From the NCBI GenBank assembly GCA_013397435.1, contig VZRG01001662.1:1-64000 (forward strand): a stretch of DNA of 64,000 nucleotides, in the 5' to 3' direction. Source of the DNA: Erythrocercus mccallii (taxonomy: Eukaryota > Chordata > Aves > Passeriformes > Dicruridae). The notes beneath the pieces are model-generated. The model ran no database searches, was not told the DNA's origin, and saw nothing but the letters and a program-made list of their open reading frames with translations. Shown here piece by piece: positions 38,101 to 48,700 of the stretch; the first letter of the stretch is position 1; every line of letters begins with the position of its first letter. Both the position numbers and the translations under genes were made by a program.

Positions 38101-41100
38101 GTTGTGTGGGAAATGCATGATTAGACTGTGGAGAGCATAATACAGCAGTGGAGAGGAATGAACAGAAGAGTTTGGCCTTCCAGTCCAGGCATTCAGGGAG
38201 AGGAACTGTGCTTGCTTAGGACAGAGCCGAATATATCAGTTTTAGAGTCGTTATATCACCATCTGGAAGGGGGGAAGCACAGGTTAGCATGAACCTTGCA
38301 TACAGTGTCTGCCTCCCAGAATTACTGACAAATCCTGTTCCCCGACAAATGTATGTTTATATATAAACTGGCACACACCCTTGGACAACACAGTGCGCTG
38401 TGCAAGAGTCACTGTGTTTGCATATGATTTTGAACAAGGAAGAAGAGCAGAGCCAAAGAAGCTATTAATAATTCCCTGCTGCTGTAAAAAGAGGCTTTTT
38501 TTTAACATTTTGTTGGAGGCGTTTGCTTTACATGACAGGAGACTTTGTCTGGAATTCCAGTGGCATGTACGAATAGGCACATCTTACACAGCTTAAGTCC
38601 TAAATGTTTACAGAAATCTCAATGTTAATCATAAGAGGAAATTCTTAGGCTTTGTAGTGCTTATGCAAAATAATCTTGTATTTGAACATCTTAAAAATTT
38701 GGCAGTGTTTCTCTTTGCATAGCTCCTAAGTAGCCTTAATGTTCTGATCAAATACCATGTTTTAAATTAATTCTTTTTTTTTTAATACAAGAAATATTTT
38801 GTTGAGTAAACCCTTGTGAATAGTTTTAATCAGGTTGCAGCTGAAATTCAGAAGAATACTACATGCTGCAGTAATCAGGATACCTTATTAGTAAGGTAAT
38901 ATCTTATGGCTCTTTCTAAAAATGCTGCATTCAGATTCCTGAGAAGGGGAGTAATTGTTGACAAACCAAAACCAGAGAGGAGCTAGGTAAGATGGCTGGT
39001 GAATGAGACTGGTGGTCCCAATGTGCAGGTTTCTCAGAGACTGTGTGCTTGTTGGCTGTCATATTTTGATTGTTGAAGCTTGCCAGGTATTTCCTTAAAG
39101 GAGGACTAGATAATTAGGTGTAGTGATATTGGTAGGAAAGATGCATGAGAGAAGAGATGTTGTGAGTCATCAGATTCATCTCAGAGTTACTGGGCCATGC
39201 AGAGGCCAGAGTTACTGACCATGACTCAGGGTTCAGGCATGAAGAGCCTCTTCTTTTTGTTATGGATTTGGGGTTCATCCCATCTGCCTGCCAGACAGTG
39301 TGGATATTTTTTTAGCCCAAATCCTCCAGCACCATGTGTCTGCTTTCTGCTCCGCTGGTTTTGTGGCCAGATTTCTCACCTCACCCCTTAGCCTGTCTGC
39401 ATCCTGCCAAAATGGTCCCAGTAGGAAGTGGACACTTGTCGGCTTCATTAAGCAACTGCAAACAGACCAGTGTCTGCTCAACTTCACCCCACAGCTCCTT
39501 GGCCAAACCAGGATGGAAGGAAGCACTGGGAAAGCTGTGGGATATTGAGTTACACTAAGTGGTTTCCTTCTTGGCTGGAAGGCCAAGGAAAAGTAGCTTC
39601 TAATACTAAAGCTTTAAAGTAAAGAGTCAGATTGTTTATTATTCAAATCCAGTTACAAAGCATAAATAGGTTGCATGGCCTTGTTTAATTTAATGACCTG
39701 TGAAAATTAACACTGTTCCTCTTCCTGTTTTATGAATCCATATCTCTTTACAATATTCCTGTAAGATATAAATGTATTGTAAGAATAAATATGCCAGAGA
39801 ATATTGGGTGCCTTTATTTCCTGCTGTTATATTATAAGGATTCCCAGGTGCTCAGCATGTCTCATTTTTGGGCTTAGAATAAAAATGTAAGGACTCAATT
39901 CTGGGGTTATGAAACTGTAATCTAACCTACCGTTTTCTTTGCAGATACTGCAAGAGGAGGGGTTGGCTGAAATCCACGCTCATTATGTCTGTTCCACAAA
40001 CCAGTACCTCCAAGGGAAAAGTCATGCTTAAGGAATACAGCGGGCGCAAGATTGAAGTGGAACACATCTTCAAATGGATCACAGCCCACGCTGCCTCTCG
40101 GATCAAAACCATCTACAACTCCGAACATCTGAAAGAAGAGTGGAACAGAAGTGACCAGTACCGGGTGAAAATATACCTGTTTGCCAACCTCGACCAGCCT
40201 CCAGCGTTCTTCTCTGCACTAAGTGTAAAGTTTACTGGAAGAGTAGAGTTTATTTTTGTCAATGTGGAAAACTGGGACAATAAAAGTTACGTGGCAGAAA
40301 TTGGTATCTACAAGACACCATCATACATACTTAGGACTCCTGAGGGGATTTACAGGTATGGAAATAACACTGGTGAATTTATATCACTACGTGCCATGGA
40401 TTCCTTTTTGCGCTCATTGCAACCAGAAGTTAATGATTTATTTGTTTTAAGTTTAGTTTTGGTTAATCTGATGGCTTGGATGGACCTGTTTATTACACAA
40501 GGCGCCACTATAAAGCGTTTTGTGGTTCTTATAAGCACTTTAGGGACGTATAATTCACTATTAATTATTTCCTGGCTACCAGTGTTAGGTTTTTTGCAGC
40601 TACCCTACTTAGACAGCTTTTATGAGTACAGTTTAAAACTCTTCAGGTACTCTAACACAACTACTTTGGCTTCTTGGGTGAGGGCAGATTGGATGTTCTA
40701 CTCTTCTCATCCAGCCCTCTTCCTCAGCACGTACCTTGGCCATGGTTTACTAATTGATTACTTTGAGAAGAAGCGAAGGCGCAATAACAACACGGATGAA
40801 GTAAATGCTAATAATCTGGAGTGGCTGTCGAGCCTGTGGGACTGGTACACCAGCTACCTGTTTCATCCCATTGCTTCTTTTCAACACTTCCCTTTTGACT
40901 CAGATTGGGATGAAGACCCGGATTTGTTCTTGGAGCGGTTGGCCTTCCCTGATCTCTGGCTTCACCCTCTGATACCAACTGATTACATAAAAAACTTACC
41001 CATGTGGAGGTTTCAGTGCCTCGGTACCCATTCTGATGAGGAAATGCTGGAAACCTTTCCAGACAGCGAAAGTGACTCTGACAGTGAAAACAAAGAGGTC

Positions 41101-41523
41101 TTCAGCAGCGACAGAGAAGTCTCGGAGGACGATGAGCTGAGCACGTTTCATGGGTGCAGCGAAGGAGAGCATGGGTGCGGCGTAGAGGCCTGTTCGTGTG
41201 CCAGTCGCTATTGTCACCACGAGCCATGCGAACGCAAAGCCAGGTCCTACAGCTCGTACGGCTCCGCAGGTGACCTGGAGCCAGACTGGTCAGCCTGGCC
41301 CTCCGACATGTTGCACTGTACAGAGTGTGTGGTGTGTCTAGAAAATTTTGCAAAGGGCTGCCTGCTGATGGGCTTGCCCTGCGGCCACGTATTCCACCAG
41401 AATTGCATTGTGATGTGGCTGGCGGGCGGGCGGCACTGCTGCCCTGTCTGCAGGTGGGCATCCTACAAAAAAAAGCAGCCATACACACACCCGCAGCCTT
41501 TGTCGAGTGAGCCCCCGTCTTAG
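25949..41523 (+). CDS. RNF103: RNF103 (Kf-1), ER-membrane RING-H2 E3 ubiquitin ligase
   Basis: Exons 25949-26174, 28292-28431, 37798-37913 and 39945-41523 join in frame to 686 codons plus stop (human 685). In order: a hydrophobic N-terminal segment (about 5-22), a probable luminal region (25-322) with N-glycosylation sequons at N155, N228, N273 and N301, hydrophobic segments at about 326-344, 353-383 and 417-434, an acidic serine-rich linker (530-560), a Cys cluster (565-589), and a C-terminal RING-H2 with ligands C622, C625, C640, H642, H645, C648, C660 and C663. The protein is known as an ER-resident ubiquitin ligase acting in ER-associated degradation. The start is the only ATG in frame with the conserved N-terminus (MWVKLCCLLLYFL). 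CHMP3 follows in the same orientation 4 kb downstream. Confidence 0.97.
26175..28291 (+). other. RNF103: RNF103 intron 1
   Basis: About 2.1 kb. The first 0.4 kb continues the CpG island and includes a C-rich pentanucleotide tract (26436-26486). The rest is unique AT-rich sequence. No repeat family is recognised. Confidence 0.75.
26436..26486 (-). repeat. C-rich (CCTTCCCTCC)/(CTGCC)n tract, G4-capable on minus strand
   Basis: Runs of ccctcccc followed by five exact ctgcc units (26461-26485). The minus strand has at least seven closely spaced GGG runs with 1-2 base loops, a strong G-quadruplex pattern on the RNF103 template strand about 260 bases into intron 1. Confidence 0.75.
28292..28431 (+). 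CDS. RNF103: RNF103 exon 2
   Basis: 140 bases after a CTTTTTCAG acceptor, residues 76-122 (DLMEGELYSALKEEEASESV to DGIWLVQ). It ends on a codon boundary (phase 0), donor GTATAT. Confidence 0.97.
28432..37797 (+). other. RNF103: RNF103 intron 2
   Basis: 9.4 kb, the longest intron of the gene. Contains an ancient CR1-like relic (33855-34690). The remainder is unique sequence with only short ORFs and no recognisable RNA gene. Confidence 0.65.
33855..34690 (-). mobile_element. Ancient CR1/L3-like LINE relic
   Basis: Strongly decayed, reverse orientation. The 3' terminal block 'gaaagggacctctctgatgagctagttca' is at 33866 onward. The CR1 ORF2-derived order follows: 'cagttttatgtctcctacaaatggcc' (CR1: agttttgtgtcatctgcaaacttgc), 'ggcattaatgggaatatatgctgaac' (gtcattaatgaagatgttgaac), then 'catgtggtataatacatgatatgctaccaaac' (atgggagac...cctta-ctgaa). 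The collinear order is the main support. Divergence is high and the boundaries are approximate. Confidence 0.5.
37798..37913 (+). CDS. RNF103: RNF103 exon 3
   Basis: 116 bases, residues 123-160 plus AG of Arg161 (VIANDRSPLVGKVHWQKMVK to FNCSSDP). Acceptor GGCAATAG, donor GTACAT. Confidence 0.97.
37914..39944 (+). other. RNF103: RNF103 intron 3
   Basis: 2.0 kb of unique intron. No repeat family or RNA gene is recognised. Confidence 0.7.
39945..41523 (+). CDS. RNF103: RNF103 exon 4 (terminal coding exon, RING)
   Basis: 1579 bases after TTTCTTTGCAG, residues 161-686 plus TAG. Carries 77 per cent of the protein, including all central membrane segments and the RING-H2. Fully open. Confidence 0.98.
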
Positions 41524-41955
41524 CTGTGTGCCCATGTCTTTTGTAAGCTTTCAGGATATTACTGCTTGCTTTTAAATGTTAGTCACTTAAAAGATTATGT
41601 GGTTTGAAGTTTTAGTTTAAATGTTAGTGCAGTGAACTAAAATATACATGATGCTAACGTTAACAACAGAGTCATTTGGTTGCCTTGTATGTTGAACTGA
41701 ATGCAAACTTACCATACAAATAACTTGTTCTCTTCAACATCTGGAAACTTGATGCTGTTTTTGTAAGCACAAAAATCAAGCCTACAGGAGAAGCGTATTC
41801 CAGCAAACATTTACAAGTTGGGATGTGGGTGAAATTGAAATTCTAATTGGAGACAATTGCTTAATTTAAGTGTTTCTTATTTTAGAGTCTGTTCTGCACA
41901 TCTTTGTTGAATAATGTATGTGGTAAGACAGTACCATTTAAAAAGAAATTGGTGA

Positions 41956-41961
41956 AATAAA
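41956..41961 (+). promoter_or_regulatory. Candidate polyadenylation signal AATAAA (RNF103, proximal)
   Basis: Canonical hexamer 433 bases after the stop codon. Confidence 0.5.
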
Positions 41962-42057
41962 TTATTTTAAAAGGAGATTTGTAATGTTAATTGTTTTGAT
42001 AAATATTTTGTGTGTATGGTTACGGATGTCTTGCTGGCCTGATTTATCTGTGAAGAC

Positions 42058-42063
42058 AATAAA
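42058..42063 (+). promoter_or_regulatory. Candidate polyadenylation signal AATAAA (RNF103, distal)
   Basis: Canonical hexamer 535 bases after the stop codon. A third AATAAA follows at 42087-42092. Clustered hexamers suggest this is the main 3' end. Confidence 0.6.
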
Positions 42064-42110
42064 AATATAACACAACTCTTGTGACTAATAAATCATCTCC
42101 TAGGGATGCA

Positions 42111-44796
42111 GGAATTCAGTGTTCCGAGCCACTGGCCAAGGAGAAGGCAGTGGTGTTTCACTGGGAGCTGTTTCCTTCATAAGTCTGCTGTGTTGAGGTG
42201 CTTCTCTGCTTGGTCAGTGGTTTTCCAGTTGATTACAAGCTGCTTTTCCAGATGGAGACCCTCTTCTAGCAGCTGTCTCTCCAGCAGCCTCATCTGCAGA
42301 CATCTAGGAAAACTTCAGGGTAGCTCCCTCTACAGCCTCAAAGTAAACTGTTGAGAAGGAACAGAATATTGTCATGCACTGATAAAAGTGGCTCCTAAAG
42401 GTAAAAATTGCCAGCTTCCAACTGTGCTGGTATTCTGAAGTGATTTCTGGTTTCTTTGATAGTTCTTTGATGCCATAAAAATTCAGTCTGTTGTTTTTTT
42501 TATATTTCAGTATGAAACTCTGATTTTGGTTGTACCTTTCAGAAATCATCTGGCTGAAAATATAGAGGAATTGTTGATTGGAAAGAAAAAGGGGGAGGGT
42601 GGGAAGAGCAGGAGATGTTATGAGTAGAGGAAAAGGCTAAACTAGAAAGATATTTTCAATTGTCTTACTTCTTTCCTAAATCTTGCCTATGTGATATGAA
42701 AGGAGGATAACGACATAAAGATGATGGTAATGGGAAATACAAACACGGCTCCCCGTTGCAGTTACCACTGATCTCCCAGTGTCTTTATGGAGTTGGGAGG
42801 CTGGTGCTCACAAAGATGCTGGCGTTGTTTCATCTGTCCATGGTACCTGGGCATGCTCCTTTTTATTATCAAATGTTTCACGGCTCAGTCACCAGGTGTG
42901 TTCCCAAGAGGATATTCATGTAATTAGCAGAAGAGCTGTTTTTAATTTACTGAGTCCTTTCTTCTGTCTCATTTCCTTTTTCCCAGGGCAGTACTAAAGC
43001 AGAGAGGTACAAGGGGCACAATATCAGCAACTCTCCCGTGGTCCGGAAAGTCATTTTTATTCCAGTTGAGACCTGCCAGTACATGCCCTGTCTCTGTCAT
43101 TACAGCCTCGGCAGAGCAGTGGAGAGGCATAATGAGGGCAAAGATCATTTCTGCTTCCAATTTGTGCAGCAGCGTGGCGTATGTGCTTGTCATGAGTAGC
43201 TGAAATCCACAGTGTTTCAGGACTGTTCTGAAACCTGCACTGAGCTGAGGCCTTGCCAAGGGAAAGGAGAAGTTTTGTGAGTATAAATAAGGCTGTAGCT
43301 GAGGTGCTGACACACACAAGCGAGGTGCTGCATCACAGCCTGCTATAGCCTTTCTCTGGAACCTCGGCAATTTGCCAAATGCTGTGAGTGCTAAGCTGGA
43401 GCACTGGGTGCTTGTGGAGTGCAGCTCTGCTGCTGAAGGCCAACCTCCTCACCCTCACACACAGCCCCAGCAGCTCTGCTCCTGTACACTGGCTCAGCCT
43501 TGTTTGCAAACCTTTGTGCACGTCTGTTTCCACTGCAAACTTGTTTTAATGTCCTCAGCTGCTGTACTCCTCCTTTTCTTTTGATGGATGACCCAAACTG
43601 CTGTTTAATTAGCAGGAGAGCCACTGAGGGCACATCCACAGGAGCAGGTAATTATGACCAGTAGGTGGCTGTGGAGGAAGGTTTAGGCCCCTTGTGTCTG
43701 AATTATATAAATTGTTGTGATGCAGTTCTTGGCAACGCATCTGTTACAGAATCTTGAGCAGCTGGCGTAGTGTATTGAGAGTCCCAGCAGGACAGAAAAA
43801 GCAGTTGGATGTGTTTATTTTATGAAATGCTCGTGTCAGTAGCAGCAGAAGCATCCAAGTAACGTTGTTTTCTACCGTGTGCAGGATCTCAGACAGCCCT
43901 TCCCTGACGCGTTGACAGTTGAACATCCAGAGAACGGAGCAAAGGAGCAAAGACTGTGTCTGTAACAAGGTCAGCAGTTTCGCTGCTCACATGTTTTGCC
44001 TTGCAGGGCTGGATTGTGCTAGTACTTGTAAAGTGTCTTAACTGAGATCCTAACATTCCTAAAGTGGTGTTTTATTCTCTGATGTCTCGTTCCTGGAAGC
44101 TGGAGACCAATTGTAAACAGAAAATGTCAAACCACTGAGGTGAGGGTATTCACTTACTTGTTAGGTTTAATAAAGGTGATGGATGTTTTGTGCTGCTATT
44201 ACAAAGGATGGATTTAAATAATCTCTGAAGCTCTTCACTACTCTCGATTTCATCAATTATTGTTTTATTAGCACTGGCTTTCCCACTGCTGGTGCTCAGT
44301 CCAAAATGACAGCTCTCTTTTCTAAAGCTTGTTTAGATTTTTTTTCTGCACTAGATTCTGGAGAGAAAGATGACAAGGGTGAAACTGTACATTTTTGTAA
44401 CTCATTAAAATGTCTGTCTCTGGTAACTAAATAATGAGGGTAAGTATAACTGTAAGGAATAAAGAGATTAAGTTAATAGCACCATTTTCTTCCTAAGCTT
44501 TTGCACTCTCTGCATCACTGATTTATTTCTAATGCTCAGTCTCAGATTGTGCACCAGGTTGTGAAGAGATGGAACGATTCGCTGGAGCTCCAGCGGAGCG
44601 GCTCCAAGCTGTCCCTTCATTTCAGCCAGGTGGCCCTGCGGAGAGGAGGGTGAAGATGAGCCGGGCCTGGCTGGTTGGGATTTCTCCGAAAGAGCCCCGG
44701 CAGCTGGGGACGGGGGGGGCCATCGGCTTGTATGAGCTTTGCCCTCGGGTGTCCTGCGGTCCGTCCCAGGGGAGAGGGCGGAGTGGGAGTCAGCCC
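42111..44796. other. Intergenic region between RNF103 and CHMP3
   Basis: About 2.7 kb of unique sequence. ORFs on both strands are short and lack recognisable domains. No RNA gene is recognised. It ends against a CR1 element. Confidence 0.7.
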
Positions 44797-45233
44797 GTGC
44801 TGGAACCAACAGGTTCTCGAGGTGCTGGAGTTCCGGAGAAGGGAGCGGAGCTGGGGAAGGGTCTGGAGCACAAGTGTGATCGGCAGCTGAGGGAGCTGGG
44901 GAGGCTCGGCCTGGAGGAGGCTCAGGGGGGCACCTTATTGCTCTCTACAACTCCCTGGCAGGTGCAGCTAGGTGGGGATCAAGCTCTGATCCCAGGAAAC
45001 CAGCGACAGGACGAGAGGGCCCAGTCTTAAGATGGACCAGTTTCGCATTAGGAGGAATTTCTTCACAGGGTGCTTGGACATTGGAACGGGCTGCTCAAGG
45101 CGATGGTGGAGTCACTGTCTCTGGAGGTGTTTAAGGAAAGACTAGAGGTGGCACCCAGTGCCATAGTGGTGTTCGATCATGGTTGGACTCGATAATCTCA
45201 GAAGTCTTTCCCAACCTGATTGACCCTGTGAGT
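44797..45233 (+). mobile_element. CR1 LINE 3' fragment abutting the CHMP3 promoter
   Basis: Plus orientation: 'gggtctggagcacaagtgtgatcggcagctgagggagctggggaggctcggcctggaggaggctc', 'ttattgctctctacaactccctg', 'cgacaggacgagagggcc', 'gcattaggaggaatttcttcaca', 'attggaacgggctgctcaaggcgatggtggagtcactgtctctggaggtgtttaa', and the tail 'ggttggactcgataatctcagaagtctttcccaacctgattgaccctgtga'. The 5' edge may extend further upstream. CpG content is high for a CR1. Confidence 0.93.
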
Positions 45234-45239
45234 GGGTTA

Positions 45240-45720
45240 CAAACACTCAGTGTGCGGGGCCGAGCGCTCCCACCGCCACCAGCGCGGGCCCCGCCCCGCG
45301 CCCCTCAGCGCCTTCCCCCCGCGGGGCGGGGCCGTGCGCAGCCCCACGTGACTGGCGGGAGGCCGCGAGGGGCGGAGCGAGGCCGTTCGGCACCGCCCCC
45401 ATGCGGTGTGGGCGGGGTCTGCGCCGCCGGCGGCGCAGGCGCAGTGCGGTCTCCGCCCGGCCGGCAGTGGGGAACCCGGAAGTGCCGGGCGGTGCGGCCG
45501 CCATGGGGCTGTTCGGGAAGACCCCCGAGAAGCCGCCCAAAGAGCTGGTGAGGGGCTGGAGCCGCCGAGGCGGGGCCGGAGGGCGGCGGGGGCCGGGAGC
45601 CTGAGCGGCGAGTGGCGGCAGAGCCGTGTGGCGTTGCTATGGCGTCGGGCGGGGAGTGCGGAGGGGCCGGGCTCGGCCTGGCCCTGGCGCAGGCTGCACC
45701 TGGCCCGGGACCGGGCCCGT
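45240..45720 (+). promoter_or_regulatory. CpG-island promoter of CHMP3
   Basis: Dense CpG sequence. In order: GC box GGGGCGGGG (about 45323-45331), E-box CACGTGAC (45345-45352), NRF1-like GGCGCAGGCGCAG (about 45432-45444), and ETS/GABP CCGGAAGT (45477-45484) 19 bases before the ATG. This is a TATA-less housekeeping architecture. The TSS is probably within 45.35-45.49 kb. Confidence 0.8.
45503..45547 (+). CDS. CHMP3: CHMP3 exon 1 (coding part)
   Basis: 45 bases, 15 whole codons (MGLFGKTPEKPPKEL), donor GTGAGG. The short first coding exon inside a CpG island is conserved in the vertebrate gene. Confidence 0.95.
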
Positions 45721-48700
45721 GGAACCCTCACAGAACCTTTCATTGTCTTCTTGTTCTACAGAGAAGCCAGAGAGAGGCTGTTTGAGGAACTGGAGTGGCG
45801 GGACAAGGGGGAATGGGTGTAAGTTGATAGAGGGGAAGTTTAGGTTAGATACTAAGAAGAATTTCTTCCCTGTGAGGGTAGTGAGACACTGGAACAGGTT
45901 GCCAATGGAAGCTGTGGCTGCCCCATACCTGGAAATGTTCAAAGCCAGGCTGGATTAGGCCTTGAGCAACCTGGTCTAGTGGAAGGTGTCCCTGCCTATG
46001 GCAGGGAAAGCTGGAACTATATGGCCTTTACGTTGCCTTCCAACCCTCTAACATTCTATGATTCTAACTCCTCTTGCAGGCACAAATTCTAACTCCTCTT
46101 GCAGCCTTAAAATTAGGAAACACTAGTTGAAATGTTGGGACTTGTAGGGGGAAGATGAGTCTGTAGACAAGCCGTGTGTTTCTACGACAGCTTTCTGATG
46201 TCACAGTGAAATGAAATAATCAAGACACTGGTGGATTTCACTGTTGCCTTTCATAGGTAGCTATGAATGTGTTAGTGAAAAAAATCTGCTATTTGCTGAG
46301 AGGAAGATCAAATACATTTGAGTTACTGGAAAAGCAGCTGGTAGAAGGATGACAGGCACACAAGTTGAAGGCTTAGACAAGTTGCAGTGTCAGATGTTCC
46401 CTGGTGCTTTGGGAAGCTGAGTCCTAGGGGAGCGGGTTATGGTTGTTGCTTGTCAGGTGAAAGAATCAGATGAAGAATGTACCTTTGAGAGTGTCCTTTC
46501 CCTTCCTCCTCTGCCTGTGTCAGAGCACTGTGTGGGCTGGGTCAGTCTCCTGTGTTCCTGAGTCTGGTACAAAAGAGCACAGGGAGAGCTGTGGTTGGGG
46601 ACTGCTGCTCTCAGGGGTGGGGTAGCACGTCAGACAGCTGTGTAACCCACACACATGGTCGTGCTGCACTGAGGAGTTCTTGCCTCCTGTCTGAAGGCTG
46701 CTTTTTTGCCTTCCTTAACTGATGAACTTGCCATGTTTTCCAGTAGCAGAGTCTGTGGGTCATCTTGGAGCTCTTGGAGGATGGTGCCATCCACCTTGAA
46801 CCTTTTTTTAGTGGTGCACAGCAACAGGACAAGGAGCAGTGGCCCTAAACTAAACCACAAAAATTTCCACCCTTACATGAGGAGAAACTTCTTAATGCTG
46901 AGGGTGGCAGAGCCCTGGAACAGCTGCACAGGGAGGTTGTGGAGTCTCCCTCTCTGGAGACATTCCAAACACACCTGGGCATGTTCCTGTGTCACCTGCT
47001 CTGGGTAACTCTTCCTTGGCAGGGGGTTTGGACTGGATGATCTCCAGAGAGCCCTTCCTAAGCCAATGATTCTGTGAATCTTTCCAGAAAACCCTGTAAA
47101 GGGAGCATGGAACATGTATAGGGAGAGGTGATGTGAGTCTCTTTGCTGTCATGAGCACTCCCTGGGGGTGCAGGCTGGCATGGTGACTTCACAGGCCTAA
47201 CATTGGTATTTAGAAACCCATTAATAGTTAAAACTTTCTTTCCTCCTGTACCTAACTGCAGCTTTAGAAGGAAGAAGCAGTAGTTGTTTCTGCATCCTGG
47301 CTGATGGGGAAAGAACACTGCTTAGCTCATGTCTGCCAGCAGCTGTGCACAAGATACAGTCCCTGGGCAGGGCTAGAGGGAGCCATCCAAGCACTGCGGG
47401 AGCTGGATGATGATGGGTTGAGATTTTTGTGATGTCAATGATTTGCCCTCAGTTCTTTTGTCTGCCCACTCTGTTGAAATGAGATAATTTATTTATGATC
47501 AATACAAGGCAAATATCTTCAGTCCTTGTGAAGAGCTGGTGATGCATTTCAGCCTGTCTAAAGCTGAGGATTTATTATGCTTTTAGTGCCATGTCTGGAT
47601 CATTTGAATTTAAAAAGTGGGTTTTTCTCCAGTGTAGTCTGAATTGGCTCTTTTCAGCTTGAGGTCTTTGCTGGCTGACTCTGGCATGATGCAGTGCTAT
47701 GAGAGTGATGTTTTTGTTTAGATCAGGAGTGGAAGCAGAGTTGCTTCATCAGCATGGAGTTGTGCTCAGGGTAATTATCTTTGCTCAGCTGGACCACATA
47801 CTCCTGTTCCCAGCATTGCTGCCNCAGCCTTAAAATTAGGAAACACTAGTTGAAATGTTGGGACTTGTAGGGGGAAGATGAGTCTGTAGACAAGCCGTGT
47901 GTTTCTACGACAGCTTTCTGATGTCACAGTGAAATGAAATAATCAAGACACTGGTGGATTTCACTGTTGCCTTTCATAGGTAGCTATGAATGTGTTAGTG
48001 AAAAAAATCTGCTATTTGCTGAGAGGAAGATCAAATACATTTGAGTTACTGGAAAAGCAGCTGGTAGAAGGATGACAGGCACACAAGTTGAAGGCTTAGA
48101 CAAGTTGCAGTGTCAGATGTTCCCTGGTGCTTTGGGAAGCTGAGTCCTAGGGGAGCGGGTTATGGTTGTTGCTTGTCAGGTGAAAGAATCAGATGAAGAA
48201 TGTACCTTTGAGAGTGTCCTTTCCCTTCCTCCTCTGCCTGTGTCAGAGCACTGTGTGGGCTGGGTCAGTCTCCTGTGTTCCTGAGTCTGGTACAAAAGAG
48301 CACAGGGAGAGCTGTGGTTGGGGACTGCTGCTCTCAGGGGTGGGGTAGCACGTCAGACAGCTGTGTAACCCACACATATGGTCATGCTGCACTGAGGAGT
48401 TCTTGCCTCCTGTCTGAGGGCTGCCTTTTTGCCTTCCTTAACTGATGAACTTGCCATGTTTTCCAGTAGCAGAGTCTGTGGGTCATCTTGGAGCTCTTGG
48501 AGGATGGTGCCATCCACCTTGAACCTTTTTTTAGTGGTGCACAGCAACAGGACAAGGAGCAGTGGCCCTAAACTAAACCACAAAAATTCCACCCTTACAT
48601 GAGGAGAAACTTCTTAATGCTGAGGGTGGCAGAGCCCTGGAACAGCTGCACAGGGAGGTTGTGGAGTCTCCCTCTCTGGAGACATTCCAAACACACCTGG

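Larger units (their letters stand above)
41524..42110 (+). other. RNF103: RNF103 3' UTR (minimum extent)
   Basis: AT-rich sequence after the TAG with three AATAAA hexamers (41956-41961, 42058-42063, 42087-42092). The true cleavage site cannot be fixed from sequence, and a longer UTR is possible. Confidence 0.7.

Noticed and set aside
44569..45030. 153-codon ORF upstream of CHMP3
   Set aside because: Much of it is CR1 3' untranslated sequence read in one frame. It is not a gene.
45237..45822. Long ORFs on both strands over the CHMP3 CpG island
   Set aside because: GC-rich sequence has few stop codons. Only the 15-codon exon 1 frame continues into the conserved CHMP3 exons.
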